Shown: positions 28,405 through 37,584, counted from the stretch's first letter. The stretch is DNA of 64,000 nt from Rhodoplanes sp046000175 (GCF_046000175.1 NZ_JBEOMB010000025.1:33107-97106), one strand, 5' to 3'. Notes: generated by a model from the sequence alone, not told the origin. Translations and numbers: made by a program.

Positions 28405-28917
28405 ATGAGCGACGCCATGAGCCATCCCCTGCCCGACCTCGACCACGAGTCCTTCCTGCGCCGCGCCTTCGACGTCGCCCGCCGGTCGCGCGACGGCGGC
28501 GACCATCCGTTCGGCGCCATCCTGGTCGGCCCCGACGGCGCCGTGCTGATGGAGCAGGGAAACGGCTACACGGCCGAGGGCCGGGACATGACGGCGCATG
28601 CCGAGCGGCTGCTGGCGAGCCGCGCCTCGCGGGCGCACCCGCCGAAATTCCTCGCGACCTGCACGCTCTACACGTCGGCCGAGCCGTGCGCGATGTGCGC
28701 CGGCGCGATCTACTGGGCCGGCATCGGCCGCGTCGTCTACGGCCAGAGCGAGCGCCATCTGAAGGCGCAGACCGGCGACCATCCGGAGAACCCGACCCTC
28801 GACCTGCCCTGCCGCACCGTTTTCGCGGCCGGCCAGCGCCCCGTCGCCGTGATCGGCCCGTTGCTGGAAGACGAGGCCGCCACCCTGCAGGACGGCTTCT
28901 GGACGCCGCGCGGTTGA
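28405..28917 (+). CDS. Nucleoside/nucleobase deaminase (cytidine deaminase-like)
   Basis: A 170-residue zinc deaminase with the HAE motif (MTAHAERL) and PCAMC (TSAEPCAMCAGAIYWAG), as in guanine deaminase and tRNA adenosine deaminase. The length and context at the end of an ABC importer operon favour a small-molecule deaminase such as a guanine or cytosine-type enzyme over TadA. It starts 17 bp after the permease. It gives the main hint that the cluster handles an amino- or imino-substituted ring. Confidence 0.88.
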   Translation: MSDAMSHPLPDLDHESFLRRAFDVARRSRDGGDHPFGAILVGPDGAVLMEQGNGYTAEGRDMTAHAERLLASRASRAHPPKFLATCTLYTSAEPCAMCAGAIYWAGIGRVVYGQSERHLKAQTGDHPENPTLDLPCRTVFAAGQRPVAVIGPLLEDEAATLQDGFWTPRG

Positions 28918-28957
28918 TCCCGAGGGCCGGGCGCGCCGCGGTCCGCCAGGAGCCGGC

Positions 28958-29785
28958 CTAAGCCCTCTCCTCCACCACCGCCTCGCCGTCGGCGAGCCGC
29001 ACGCGCATGCCGTCATAGGCGGGCTCGACGCCGGCCGGCAGCCGCGCCTTCAGCTCGGCGTAGTCGAGATCGCTGTGCAGGTTGGTGAGGATCGCGCGTT
29101 TCGGCTTCAGCCGGTCGATCCAGGCGAGCGCCTGGTCGACCGAGAAATGGCTCGGATGCGGGCGGTCGCGCAGCGAATCGACGATCCAGAGGTCGAGGCC
29201 GTGCAGGAGCGCGGCGCTCTCCTCCGGCATGTCGACGAGATCGGCCGAGTAGGCGACGCCGCCGAACCGGAAGCCGAGGGAGGGAATGTCGCCGTGGTCC
29301 TGCACGAACGGCAGCGCCGTCACGGCGCCACCCGCCCCGTGGATGGTGACGGGATGGCCCGGCGCGATGCGGTGCTCGTTGCAGATCGGCGGATACTGGC
29401 TGCCCGGCGGCGTGACGAAGCAATAACCGAAGCGCGCGAACATCACCCGCCAGGTCGCCTCGTCCAGATAGCAGTCGAGCCGCTTGCGGCGCTTGATGAA
29501 CAGGCCGCGCAGATCGTCGATGCCGTGGGTGTGGTCGGCATGCTCGTGGGTGTAGAGGATGGCGTCGAGCCACTCGACCCCGGCGTCGATGAGTTGCTCG
29601 CGCAAGTCCGGCGAGGTGTCGACCAGCACGCGGGTCGTCCCTTCGGGGCCGGCGCGGTCGACCAGGAGGGAGCAGCGCCGGCGCCGGTTCTTCGGGTTTT
29701 CGGGATCGCACACGCCCCAGCCGAGCGCCGGCCGCGGCACCCCGCCCGACGAGCCGCAGCCGAGGATCGTGACCGTCAGCGTCAT
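28958..29785 (-). CDS. MBL-fold metallo-hydrolase (PhnP-like)
   Basis: A 275-residue metallo-beta-lactamase-fold hydrolase, starting at ATG 29785. It has GCGSSGGVPRP near the N-terminus, the zinc motif HEHADHTHG, VDTSPDLREQL, and the late ligands YSADLVDMPEE and the His in TNLHSDLDY. Members act on cyclic phosphodiesters (PhnP) or related esters. It is directly downstream of tatD, as in many Hyphomicrobiales genomes. Confidence 0.9.
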   Translation of the reverse strand: MTLTVTILGCGSSGGVPRPALGWGVCDPENPKNRRRRCSLLVDRAGPEGTTRVLVDTSPDLREQLIDAGVEWLDAILYTHEHADHTHGIDDLRGLFIKRRKRLDCYLDEATWRVMFARFGYCFVTPPGSQYPPICNEHRIAPGHPVTIHGAGGAVTALPFVQDHGDIPSLGFRFGGVAYSADLVDMPEESAALLHGLDLWIVDSLRDRPHPSHFSVDQALAWIDRLKPKRAILTNLHSDLDYAELKARLPAGVEPAYDGMRVRLADGEAVVEERA

Positions 29786-29824
29786 GTCGGACTCCGCGTT
29801 CGTCGACTCGCCTTGCCCCATACT

Positions 29825-29894
29825 CCGCTCATTCCCGCGCAAGCGGGAATCCAGTGGTGTTGCGCTGGGTCCCCGCCTTCGCGGGGACGAGCGG
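29825..29894. repeat. Intergenic palindromic repeat, family B, copy 1
   Basis: Starts CCGCTCATTCCCGC with an inner hairpin TCCCGC-GCAA-GCGGGA and ends with CCCCGCCTTCGCGGGGACGA and GCGG, so each half folds alone and the ends pair. Further copies are at 34475-34565 and 44421-44503. Confidence 0.75.
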
Positions 29895-29911
29895 AGGACG
29901 TCGTCGGAGGC

Positions 29912-30706
29912 TCACGTCCCCGCCTCCGCCGGCCGCGGCGTCTTCGAGAACAGCCGAAAGAAGTTCTCGGTCGTCTGCGCCGCGAACGCCTCCGGCGTCA
30001 CGCCACAGGCCTCGGCCAGCACCTTCGCGGTCTCCACGACATAGGCGGGCTCGTTGCGCTTGCCGCGGAACTTTCCGGGTGCCAGGTACGGCGCGTCGGT
30101 CTCGACGAGAATGCGGTCGGCCGGAAGGTCGGCGGCGAGCGCGCGCAGCTCCTCGGACTTCTTGAAGGTGACGATGCCGGTGAACGACACGTAGTGGCCG
30201 AGCTCCACGGCCCGGAACGCGAGTTCCCGCCCGCCCGTGTAGCAGTGCAGCACGGCCGTGAACGGCCCCCGCCCCGCCTCCTCCTCCAGGATCTTTTGCA
30301 TGTCGGCATCCGCCTCGCGCGAGTGGATGACCAGCGGCAGCCCCGTGCGCCGCGCCGCCTCGACATGCATGCGAAAGCCCGCCTCCTGGAGGTCGCGCGG
30401 GCCGTAGTCGTAGAAGTAGTCGAGCCCGGCCTCGCCGATGGCGACGACCTTCGGGTGCGCCGCTCGCTCGAGCAGCTCGGCGAGCGTGACGTCCTGCTCC
30501 TCGCCGGCCTGATGCGGATGGGTGCCGACCGAGCAGACGACCTCGTCGTAGCGCTCGGCGATCGTCAGGAGCGCGTCGTGCCGGCGCACGCGGGTGGAGA
30601 TCGAGACCATCCGGCCGACCCCGGCGGCACGGGCGCGCGCGACGATCCCGTCGAGATCGTCGGCCAAGTCGGGGAAGTCGAGATGGCAGTGACTGTCGAC
30701 CAGCAT
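29912..30706 (-). CDS. tatD: TatD family metal-dependent hydrolase
   Basis: A 264-residue TIM-barrel nuclease or hydrolase of the TatD family. It carries LVDSHCHLDF, IGEAGLDYFYDYGP, LPLVIHSREAD, AVLHCYTG and VETDAPYLAP, the standard set of metal-binding blocks. ATG 30706 is preferred over GTG 30715 because GGAG lies 8 bp upstream. It is downstream of metG in the conserved order. Confidence 0.94.
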   Translation of the reverse strand: MLVDSHCHLDFPDLADDLDGIVARARAAGVGRMVSISTRVRRHDALLTIAERYDEVVCSVGTHPHQAGEEQDVTLAELLERAAHPKVVAIGEAGLDYFYDYGPRDLQEAGFRMHVEAARRTGLPLVIHSREADADMQKILEEEAGRGPFTAVLHCYTGGRELAFRAVELGHYVSFTGIVTFKKSEELRALAADLPADRILVETDAPYLAPGKFRGKRNEPAYVVETAKVLAEACGVTPEAFAAQTTENFFRLFSKTPRPAEAGT

Positions 30707-30747
30707 TCCGGTCACTCCGCGGTCGGTCCGCGACCGAATGACTCCGA

Positions 30748-30861
30748 CCTCATCCTGAGGAGCCGCCGAAGGCGGCGTCTCGAAGGATGCGGCCCGTGCG
30801 TGCCCGGCTCCGAGGCCGCGTCCGTCGAGACGCCCGCTGTCGCGGGCTCCTCAGGACGAGG
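30748..30861. repeat. Intergenic palindromic repeat, family C, copy 1
   Basis: Begins CCTCATCCTGAGGAGC, has the inner hairpin GCCGCC-GAA-GGCGGC and CTCGAAGGAT, and ends GGCTCCTCAGGACGAGG. It lies between metG and tatD. A second copy is at 32500-32595. Confidence 0.75.
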
Positions 30862-30890
30862 ACGCAGGCTGTGGCTGACGGTCAACGCTC

Positions 30891-32444
30891 TCACTCCGTC
30901 GCCGGCTCGATCCAGCGCGGGAACACCGGGCTGGGCGGCGGGAGCTGGCTGCCCGGCGCGATCCGCGTCGCGCCGCCGAGCCGCGAAAAATCGCGGGCGT
31001 CGGCCGGCACGGCGAGGATGTCGAGCAGCTTGCCGCACGCGGTCGGCATCACGGGCTGGGCCAGGATGGCGACCTGGCGCAGCACCTCGGCCGTGACGTA
31101 GAGCACCGTGCCCTGCCGCACCGGATCGGTCTTCGCCAAGGCCCACGGCGCCTCGCCCGCGAAATAGCGGTTGGCGTCGGCGACGACGGCCCACACGGCG
31201 TTCAGCACCTGATGGATCTGCTGGGTCGCCATGTGCTCGCGCGCCTTGCCGACCAGCGCGTCGGTGGCGGCCAGGATCGTCTTGTCGTTGTCGGTGAACG
31301 CGCCGGGCGTCGGCATCACGCCCTTGAACGCCTTGCCCAGCATCGACAGCGAGCGCTGCGCCAGGTTGCCGAGGTCGTTTGCCAGATCCGCGTTGATGCG
31401 GTTGACGATCGCCTCGTGCGAGTAGTTGCCGTCCTGGCCGAACGGCACCTCGCGCAGGAAGAAGTAGCGGAGCTGATCGACCCCGTAGGCGTCGGCGAGC
31501 GCGATCGGATCGATCACGTTGCCGACCGATTTCGACATCTTCTCGCCGCGGTTGAACAGGAAGCCGTGCGAGAACACGCGGCGCGGCACGTCGACCCCGG
31601 CCGACATCAGGAAGGCCGGCCAGTAGACGGCGTGGAAGCGCACGATGTCCTTGCCGATCACGTGCAGGTCGGCCGGCCAGTATTTCTGGAACATGGCGCT
31701 GTCGGTGTCGGGGAAGCCGACGCCGGTGATGTAGTTGGTCAGCGCGTCGACCCACACATACATGATGTGCTTCTCGTCGCCGGGCACCGGGATGCCCCAG
31801 TCGAAGGTGGTGCGCGAGATCGACAGATCCTGAAGGCCGCCGCGCACGAAGCTCGCGACCTCGTTGAGGCGCTCCTTGGGCAGCACGAAGTCGGGCACCC
31901 GTTCGTAGAGGTCGAGCAGTTTCTGCTGATAGGCGGACAGCCTGAAGAACCAGCTCTCCTCGGCGACCCACTCGACCGGCGTGCCGGTCTTGGTCGAGAC
32001 GCGGGTGCCGTTCTGGTCGAGCTGGGTCTCGCTCTCGGCGTAGAACGCCTCGTCGCGCACCGAGTACCAGCCCTCGTACTTGTCGAGATAGACGTCGCCG
32101 TTCGCCTTCATCCGCTCCCAGATCGCCTTGGAGGAGCGGTGGTGGCGCTCCTCCGTGGTGCGGATGAAGTCGTCATGCGAGATGTTCAGCTTCTCGTCCA
32201 TGGCGCGGAACAGCGCGACGTTGCGGTCGGCGAGATCTCGCGCGGCCAAGCCCTCCTTGGCGGCCGTCTGCACCATCTTCTGGCCGTGCTCGTCCGTGCC
32301 GGTGAGGAAGTGCACGTCGTAGCCGTCGAGCCGCATGAAGCGGGCGATCGCGTCGGTGGCGATCACCTCGTAGGCATGGCCGATGTGCGGCGCCCCGTTC
32401 GGATAGGCGATGGCGGTCGTGAGGTAGTAGCGCTTGGAGGCCAT
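30891..32444 (-). CDS. metG: Methionyl-tRNA synthetase
   Basis: Charges tRNA-Met, including the initiator. The 517-residue class I enzyme has the HIGH motif (PNGAPHIGHAYEV), the FLTGTDEHGQKM motif, and KMSKS in RGEKMSKSVGN. It is the short form without a visible zinc-knuckle cysteine set and without the C-terminal tRNA-binding domain, as usual in alphaproteobacteria. The start at 32444 (MASKRYYLTTAI) matches the family. Confidence 0.96.
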   Translation of the reverse strand: MASKRYYLTTAIAYPNGAPHIGHAYEVIATDAIARFMRLDGYDVHFLTGTDEHGQKMVQTAAKEGLAARDLADRNVALFRAMDEKLNISHDDFIRTTEERHHRSSKAIWERMKANGDVYLDKYEGWYSVRDEAFYAESETQLDQNGTRVSTKTGTPVEWVAEESWFFRLSAYQQKLLDLYERVPDFVLPKERLNEVASFVRGGLQDLSISRTTFDWGIPVPGDEKHIMYVWVDALTNYITGVGFPDTDSAMFQKYWPADLHVIGKDIVRFHAVYWPAFLMSAGVDVPRRVFSHGFLFNRGEKMSKSVGNVIDPIALADAYGVDQLRYFFLREVPFGQDGNYSHEAIVNRINADLANDLGNLAQRSLSMLGKAFKGVMPTPGAFTDNDKTILAATDALVGKAREHMATQQIHQVLNAVWAVVADANRYFAGEAPWALAKTDPVRQGTVLYVTAEVLRQVAILAQPVMPTACGKLLDILAVPADARDFSRLGGATRIAPGSQLPPPSPVFPRWIEPATE

Positions 32445-32499
32445 TGTTCTGCAGCTCGCAATTTCTCGGGCGCGCGACCGCGCCAAGAACTCGATCCGC

Positions 32500-32595
32500 C
32501 CTCATCCTGAGGAGCGGCCGAAGGCCGCGTCTCGAAGGACGAGGGCGGCCACATGGTTCGAGACGCGCTCCTTCGGAGCGCTCCTCACCATGAGG
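32500..32595. repeat. Intergenic palindromic repeat, family C, copy 2
   Basis: Begins CCTCATCCTGAGGAGC like the copy at 30748, contains CGGCC-GAA-GGCCG and CTCGAAGGAC, and closes with GCTCCTCACCATGAGG. It lies between holB and metG. Confidence 0.75.
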
Positions 32596-32625
32596 TTCGT
32601 GAGCCCTCTCGCCCGGGCCTGGGTA

Positions 32626-33675
32626 TCAACCCCGTGCCGCCTCGGCAAGCCAGCCGAACACCGCGAAGACCAGCGCGCGGCGGTCGAGGTTGAGGGTGAG
32701 GACGTCGCGGGCGGCGGCGTCGAGCCGGCTCCACGCCTCGGCGTAGGGGGCGAGGCGGGCCGGCGCCGGCGCGCCGCGCCGCAGCTGCGCCGACAGCCAG
32801 TCGCGCACCGTGTCGACGAAGGCCTCCACGGTCTCGCGGTCGGCCCGCTCCAGCGCGTCGCCGAGCGCGTGCAGGCCGCGCGGGTCCGGGCGCGGCAGGT
32901 CGGCGAGCAGCGCCGCCACCTTCTCGCGCAACGCCAGGAGCGACCCGCCCGACAGCGCGATGGCGCGGGCGACGCAGCCGTCCGCCGCGGCCGCCGCGTC
33001 GGCGAGCCCGGCGTCGCCCGGGTCACGGCCGAGCGCCGCAGCGGCGGCCGTCGCCACCTCGGACGCGGACAGCGGCCGCAGCGCCAGCATGCGGCAGCGC
33101 GACCGGATGGTCGGCAAGAGCCGGCCGGGCGAATGGCTCACCAGGAGGAGCAGCGCGCGCCGCGGCGGCTCCTCCAGAATCTTCAGCAGCGCATTGGCGC
33201 CTTCGGGGTATTTCAGCTCCTCGGCGGCGTCGACGACGCAGATCCGCCAGCCGCCGCCCGTCGCCGTGGCGCCGAAGAAGCCGACCGTCTCGCGCACCTG
33301 GTCGACCGTGATGACGGTGCGCACCGTGTCGCTCTTCTCGCCCGGCGTCCGCTCCAGCGCGAGCAGCGCGCCCTCGGTGTCGGCCGCCACCCGCCGCACC
33401 ACCGGATGGTCGGGCGGCAGCGCCAGCGAGGTCGCGGCCTGCACGGCGGGCGACGCCGGATCCGGATGGGCGAGGACGAAGCGGGCGAAGCGGTAGACGA
33501 GCGTCGCCTTGCCGATGCCGGCCGGCCCGCCCACCAACCAGGCATGCGGCACCCGGCCGGACTTGTAGGCGCCGAGCAGCGTCGCCTCGGCGGCGGCGTG
33601 GCCGACGAGGTCGAGGGTCTCGCGCGGATGGGGGACGAGTCGCTCCTCGCGCGCGGCGCGCGGCGCCTTGCTCAC
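32626..33675 (-). CDS. holB: DNA polymerase III subunit delta'
   Basis: Clamp-loader subunit. The 349-residue AAA+ protein has a Walker-A-like loop GGPAGIGKATLVYRFA, the segment RICVVDAAEELKYPEGANALLKILEEPP (the Walker B and SRC-preceding region), and SRCRML. The start is GTG 33675, overlapping the tmk stop by four bases (GTGA); this is shorter than the open frame suggests, because the upstream part is a shadow of tmk. Confidence 0.93.
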   Translation of the reverse strand: MSKAPRAAREERLVPHPRETLDLVGHAAAEATLLGAYKSGRVPHAWLVGGPAGIGKATLVYRFARFVLAHPDPASPAVQAATSLALPPDHPVVRRVAADTEGALLALERTPGEKSDTVRTVITVDQVRETVGFFGATATGGGWRICVVDAAEELKYPEGANALLKILEEPPRRALLLLVSHSPGRLLPTIRSRCRMLALRPLSASEVATAAAAALGRDPGDAGLADAAAAADGCVARAIALSGGSLLALREKVAALLADLPRPDPRGLHALGDALERADRETVEAFVDTVRDWLSAQLRRGAPAPARLAPYAEAWSRLDAAARDVLTLNLDRRALVFAVFGWLAEAARG

Positions 33676-34427
33676 GGCACGGCCGCGCCGAGGGCAGCCC
33701 GGCGCGACGCGCCGCCCGACTCGGGATCGATCGTGCCGGCGTTGCTCGTGCTGGTGTCGCCCTCGTCGGCGTCGACCCCGGGGGTGTGCACCTGGGCGGC
33801 GCCGAGCCGCGCGCACACCACGGTCCACACCTCGTCGGAGATGCGCTGCGGCGCCGGGCTCGCGTCGATGACGGCGCAGCGTCCGGGCTCGGCAGCGGCA
33901 ATCGCCCGATAGGCCTCGCGCAGGCGGGCGTGGAACGACACGTCCTCGGCCTCGAACCGGTCGGCGTCGGCGCCCTCGCGCCGGCGAGCCGCGCGGGCGA
34001 GCCCGGCCTCGGCCGGCAGATCGAGCACCAGGGTCAGGTCCGGCACCGTGTCGCCGACCGTGACGCGCTCCAGCGCCCGGATCACAGCCGGGTCGACCTT
34101 GCCGACGGCACCCTGGTAGACGCGGGTCGAATCGGCGAAGCGGTCGCACACCACCCAGGCGCCGCGCGCCAGCGCCGGCCGGATGGTCGTGTCCAGATGG
34201 TCGGCGCGGGCGGCGGCGAACAGCATCGCCTCGGTCTCGGCGCCGAGCGGCTTCGCGGCGCCGCTGAGCAGCACGTGCCGCACCGCCTCGGCGCCCGGCG
34301 AGCCGCCGGGCTCGCGGGTCTGCACCACGGCGATGCCGAGCCGCCGCAGCCGGGTGACGAGCAGCGCCGCCTGGGTCGACTTGCCCGACCCCTCCCCGCC
34401 CTCGAACGTGATGAACTTTCCGCGCAT
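33672..34427 (-). CDS. tmk: Thymidylate kinase, with C-terminal extension
   Basis: Phosphorylates dTMP to dTDP. The P-loop GGEGSGKSTQ, the TREPGGSPGAEAVR motif, CDRFADSTRVYQG and the lid region are clear. At 251 residues it has about 35 extra C-terminal residues (from TPGVDADEGDTSTSN) that are low-complexity and probably disordered. It is coupled to holB by a 4-bp overlap. Confidence 0.95.
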   Translation of the reverse strand: MRGKFITFEGGEGSGKSTQAALLVTRLRRLGIAVVQTREPGGSPGAEAVRHVLLSGAAKPLGAETEAMLFAAARADHLDTTIRPALARGAWVVCDRFADSTRVYQGAVGKVDPAVIRALERVTVGDTVPDLTLVLDLPAEAGLARAARRREGADADRFEAEDVSFHARLREAYRAIAAAEPGRCAVIDASPAPQRISDEVWTVVCARLGAAQVHTPGVDADEGDTSTSNAGTIDPESGGASRRAALGAAVP

Positions 34428-34474
34428 CTCCGACTCCGCCGCGGCGCCAGCGCAGTCCGCACTGGCCCCGAACT

Positions 34475-34565
34475 CCGCTCATTCCCGCGCAAGCGGGAAT
34501 CCAGGAGGCCGCGCCCCCAGGCCGTCCGTCCGGGCCTTGGGTTCCGCCTTCCCGGGGTCGAGCGG
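34475..34565. repeat. Intergenic palindromic repeat, family B, copy 2
   Basis: Shares CCGCTCATTCCCGCG and AAGCGGGAATCCAG with the copy at 29825 and ends with a degenerate right half (CTTCCCGGGGTCGAGCGG). It lies between the D-Ala-D-Ala carboxypeptidase gene and tmk. Confidence 0.7.
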
Positions 34566-34598
34566 ACCACTGACCCCGGTTCTACCCAAAACGCCGCT

Positions 34599-35846
34599 CT
34601 AGATCCGCGAAAAGCCGGCCTTGAGCCAGCCAATGACCACCTCGGTGACGACGTCGACGGCGCGCTGCGGCAGGTTGCCGACCTCGACGCTTTCCGACGC
34701 CTTCAGAGGCACTTCGAGCGTGACATTGTCGCCCCGGATGACCCGCAGCTGGCCGACCCGCTGGCCCTCCGCGACGGGCGCCCGGACCGGACCCGTATAG
34801 ACGATCCGGGCCGAGATGCGGTCGGTCGTGTTCTTCGGCACCAGCACCGAGACGGCCTTGTCGGCGACCAGCGGCACGCTGCCCTGGGCGCCGCCGAACA
34901 CCTTAGCGTCGCCGATCACCTGGCCGTCGGCGAACAGCGGGCGCGCCTCGAAGCCGGAGAAGCCCCAGTCGAGCAGGCGCTTGCCCTCGTCGGCACGGTC
35001 CTTGGCGGTCTTCAGCCCGTTGATCGCAACGATCAGCCTCAGGCCGTTCTGCACGGCCGAGCCGACGAGGCCGTAGCCGCCGTCCGCCGTGAAGCCGGTC
35101 TTCATGCCGTCGGCGCCGATGTTGAGCGGCAAGAGCGGGTTGCGGTTGAGCTGGCGGATCTTGTTCCAGGTGAACTCGCGCTCGCCGTAGATCGGATAGA
35201 AGTCCGGATAGGTCTTGATGATGTGCTGGGCGAGCTTGGCGAGCTCGCGCATCGTCACCTGGTTGCCGGGATCGGGCAGCCCGGTGGCGTTGCCGAAGGT
35301 CGAGCGCGTCAGGCCGATCTCGCGCGCCCGCCGGGTCGCCATCTCGGCGAAGCTGCGCTCGTTGCCGGCGATCCCCTCGGCGAGGGCGATCGCGGCGTCG
35401 TTGCCGGACTGGATGATCAGCCCGCGCAGCAGATCCTCGACCCGCACCCGGCTGTGGATCGGCGCGAACATCGACGACGTGTGCGAGGGCGCGCCGCCGC
35501 GCCGCCAGGCGTCCTCGCTGACCTGGAACTCCTGGTCGAGGGTGACGCGGCCGGCCTTGATCTCGTTGAAGACGACCTCGGCGGTCATCAGCTTGAGGAG
35601 GCTCGACGGCGCCGTCGCGGTGTCGGCCGCCTTCTCGTAGAGGACGGTGCCGGTCTCGGCGTCGATCAGGATGGCGTAGGGGGCGGCGGTCTGGAAGCCG
35701 CCCTCGTCCTTCTTCTGCCCGGTGACCGAGTTGTTGGCGGCCGTCGCCGCCGCCACCAAGGCGAGGGTCAGGACCAGGACGCCGGCGAGCGCGCGGCCCG
35801 AACGCCACGCCCACGCCGCCGCTAGCCGTCGAAGCATCGCATCCAT
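34599..35846 (-). CDS. D-alanyl-D-alanine carboxypeptidase (penicillin-binding protein 5/6 family)
   Basis: Trims the terminal D-Ala from peptidoglycan stem peptides in the periplasm. The 415-residue precursor has a signal segment (about residues 10-35), the catalytic SxxK motif in PSSLLKLMTAE, SxN in IIQSGNDAA, and KTG in GMKTGFTADGG, followed by the C-terminal beta-sandwich domain and an amphipathic anchor helix (VVTEVVIGWLKAGF). I use ATG 35846; ATG 35837 is also possible. It resembles DacC/DacF. Confidence 0.93.
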   Translation of the reverse strand: MDAMLRRLAAAWAWRSGRALAGVLVLTLALVAAATAANNSVTGQKKDEGGFQTAAPYAILIDAETGTVLYEKAADTATAPSSLLKLMTAEVVFNEIKAGRVTLDQEFQVSEDAWRRGGAPSHTSSMFAPIHSRVRVEDLLRGLIIQSGNDAAIALAEGIAGNERSFAEMATRRAREIGLTRSTFGNATGLPDPGNQVTMRELAKLAQHIIKTYPDFYPIYGEREFTWNKIRQLNRNPLLPLNIGADGMKTGFTADGGYGLVGSAVQNGLRLIVAINGLKTAKDRADEGKRLLDWGFSGFEARPLFADGQVIGDAKVFGGAQGSVPLVADKAVSVLVPKNTTDRISARIVYTGPVRAPVAEGQRVGQLRVIRGDNVTLEVPLKASESVEVGNLPQRAVDVVTEVVIGWLKAGFSRI

Positions 35847-35971
35847 CGCCTTCGCATCCGGGAAGAGTTGGCCGGAACAATGGCGCGGCACGGCGGCCGG
35901 AACAATGGCGGTCCGGGCCAGAATGCAAAAAATCGTGATTGGCTAGACCGTTGCGTCAGGATACTCGCGGA

Positions 35972-36949
35972 TCAGTAGAGCCCGCGGCCGGTCATCACGG
36001 CGGTGGGAGCGCCGGCGGCACGCGATTCGACGGCGGCGAGCGCCGGCGCCGGGCGGTTCGGGGGCGAGACCGGAACGGTGCGCACCGTGGTCACGCGCAC
36101 CGGCTTGGGATCACGGCCGGCCGCCAGCACGGGCGGCTTCTCGTCGGCCGGGGTCCGTTGCGAGCTGCGGCCATAGCCGCGCGACGGCGGCGCAGGCTGG
36201 TCGTCGAGGCCGAGGCTGAACGGCCGCTCGGGCGGCATCGGCACGCCGGACCGCGGCGGCGGTGGCGCCGCCCCGACGCCGCGCAGCGCCGGCACGAAGG
36301 GACGGGTCGCCGCGACCATCACCAGCGACGGCGGCGGCGCCGGGGTGCCCTCGCGCAGCGTCGCCATCAGGATTCCGTCGTCGGAGCCTTCGAGCGGCGC
36401 CTTGCCGACATACTCGACCCGCACCCGCGCAGTGCCGTTCTTCTGGAAGCCCAGCATGTCGGCGGCCTTGATCGACACGTCGATCAGGCGGCCCTGATGG
36501 AACGGCCCGCGGTCGTTGACCCGCAGGATGATCGAGCGGCTGTTGCCGAGATTGGTGACCCGCACATAGCTGGGCATCGGCAGGGTCGGATGGGCGGCCG
36601 ACATGCTGTGCATGTCGTAGACCTCGCCATTGGCGGTGCGGCGGCCGTGGAAATCGTTGCCGTACCAGGAGGCGAGGCCCTCGGCGCGGTAGTTCACGTC
36701 CTCCTCGGGCACGTACATGCGGCCGCCGACCACGTAGGGCTTGCCGATGCGATAGCCGCCGCCGCCCTTCGGGATGGGCTGGCCGGGCTCGACGACGCGC
36801 GGGCTCGCGGCGACGCCGTAACGCGGATCGATCTGTGGAAACAGGCCGCCATTGCCGGCCGTGCATTGGGCCAGCAGCATGCTCGCGCCGGCGGCCGCGC
36901 CGACGCGCGCCAGCCGGGCCCACCGTCCCCGCATCTCCCCCCGGATCAT
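35972..36949 (-). CDS. rlpA: Septal ring lytic transglycosylase RlpA-like lipoprotein
   Basis: A lipoprotein of about 325 residues with the lipobox LLAQC near residue 31 and the double-psi beta-barrel domain (about 85-180; GLASWYGNDFHGRRTANGE, RVNDRGPFHQGRLIDVS). The C-terminal 130 residues are proline-rich and have no SPOR domain that I can recognise. RlpA cleaves naked glycan strands at the septum. The start is uncertain: ATG 36949 or ATG 36934, the latter directly preceded by GGGGGGAG. It lies upstream of the D-Ala-D-Ala carboxypeptidase. Confidence 0.88.
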   Translation of the reverse strand: MIRGEMRGRWARLARVGAAAGASMLLAQCTAGNGGLFPQIDPRYGVAASPRVVEPGQPIPKGGGGYRIGKPYVVGGRMYVPEEDVNYRAEGLASWYGNDFHGRRTANGEVYDMHSMSAAHPTLPMPSYVRVTNLGNSRSIILRVNDRGPFHQGRLIDVSIKAADMLGFQKNGTARVRVEYVGKAPLEGSDDGILMATLREGTPAPPPSLVMVAATRPFVPALRGVGAAPPPPRSGVPMPPERPFSLGLDDQPAPPSRGYGRSSQRTPADEKPPVLAAGRDPKPVRVTTVRTVPVSPPNRPAPALAAVESRAAGAPTAVMTGRGLY

Positions 36950-37251
36950 CCGACGAGGATCCCCCCTCCATACACCCTTCACCGGCGTCGGCCCGTCGGT
37001 CCGCCCGTTCCCCCCGGAACAGGACGGCGGTCGCCCACGCCCGGACCGCCGCGTCTCGACGAGTCGCGGACAGTCCCGTCCGCACGTTACAGCGATGCCA
37101 CGGCGTGCGGAACGACAACAGTTTTTCAAGGTAAATGAGCCGGAAAGAAGACGGCCGCCGGAATGTCCGGCATCCGGGTCACAACCGGAATAAGGTGTTA
37201 ACCCCGGCTGGGTTAGCCTCGCGCGTCGCTCGACCAGAACGGTCAATCGCC
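36950..37251. other. Divergent intergenic region between rlpA and a small membrane protein gene
   Basis: No gene is supported. It should hold the promoters of rlpA (leftward) and the small gene (rightward). The only structures seen are CCGGA-ATG-TCCGG near 37160 and TAACCC-N5-GGGTTA at 37199-37215, the latter 37 bp before the right-hand start. Confidence 0.4.
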
Positions 37252-37584
37252 ATGCGCCCTGCCCGAGTTCGCCTTCCCCGCCTCGCGGGTTGCAAGCCCA
37301 GGACCGTCGTCGCCGTGACGGCGGGCGTCGTGCTGGTCGGGACCGGCATCACCATTGGCGCGGCGCTGTTGCCCCGCGCCACCGGTGCCGCCCCGGCCCG
37401 GATCGGCACGGAAGGCACGATTCGCCTCGCACCAGACGCCGCCAAGCAGTGCCAGCGCCTCGGCTTCGACAACCGCAACGGCGAGGTCCGCGACCGCGGC
37501 GTCGCGGCCTGCGAGCCGCAGAGCGAGCGCGACACCTCGATCGACCGCATGCAGGCGATCCGGGCCTGGTTCAACCGCCGCTGA
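37252..37584 (+). CDS. Small protein with one membrane segment, unknown function
   Basis: A 110-residue product with a basic N-terminus, one hydrophobic segment (about residues 18-40, TVVAVTAGVVLVGTGITIGA) and a short extracytoplasmic part containing two cysteines (AAKQCQRLGFDNRNGE and VAACEPQSE). The segment IRLAPDAAKQCQRLGFDN resembles small alphaproteobacterial proteins of unknown role. It is followed by the candidate FNR-dependent small RNA locus. Confidence 0.6.
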   Translation: MRPARVRLPRLAGCKPRTVVAVTAGVVLVGTGITIGAALLPRATGAAPARIGTEGTIRLAPDAAKQCQRLGFDNRNGEVRDRGVAACEPQSERDTSIDRMQAIRAWFNRR

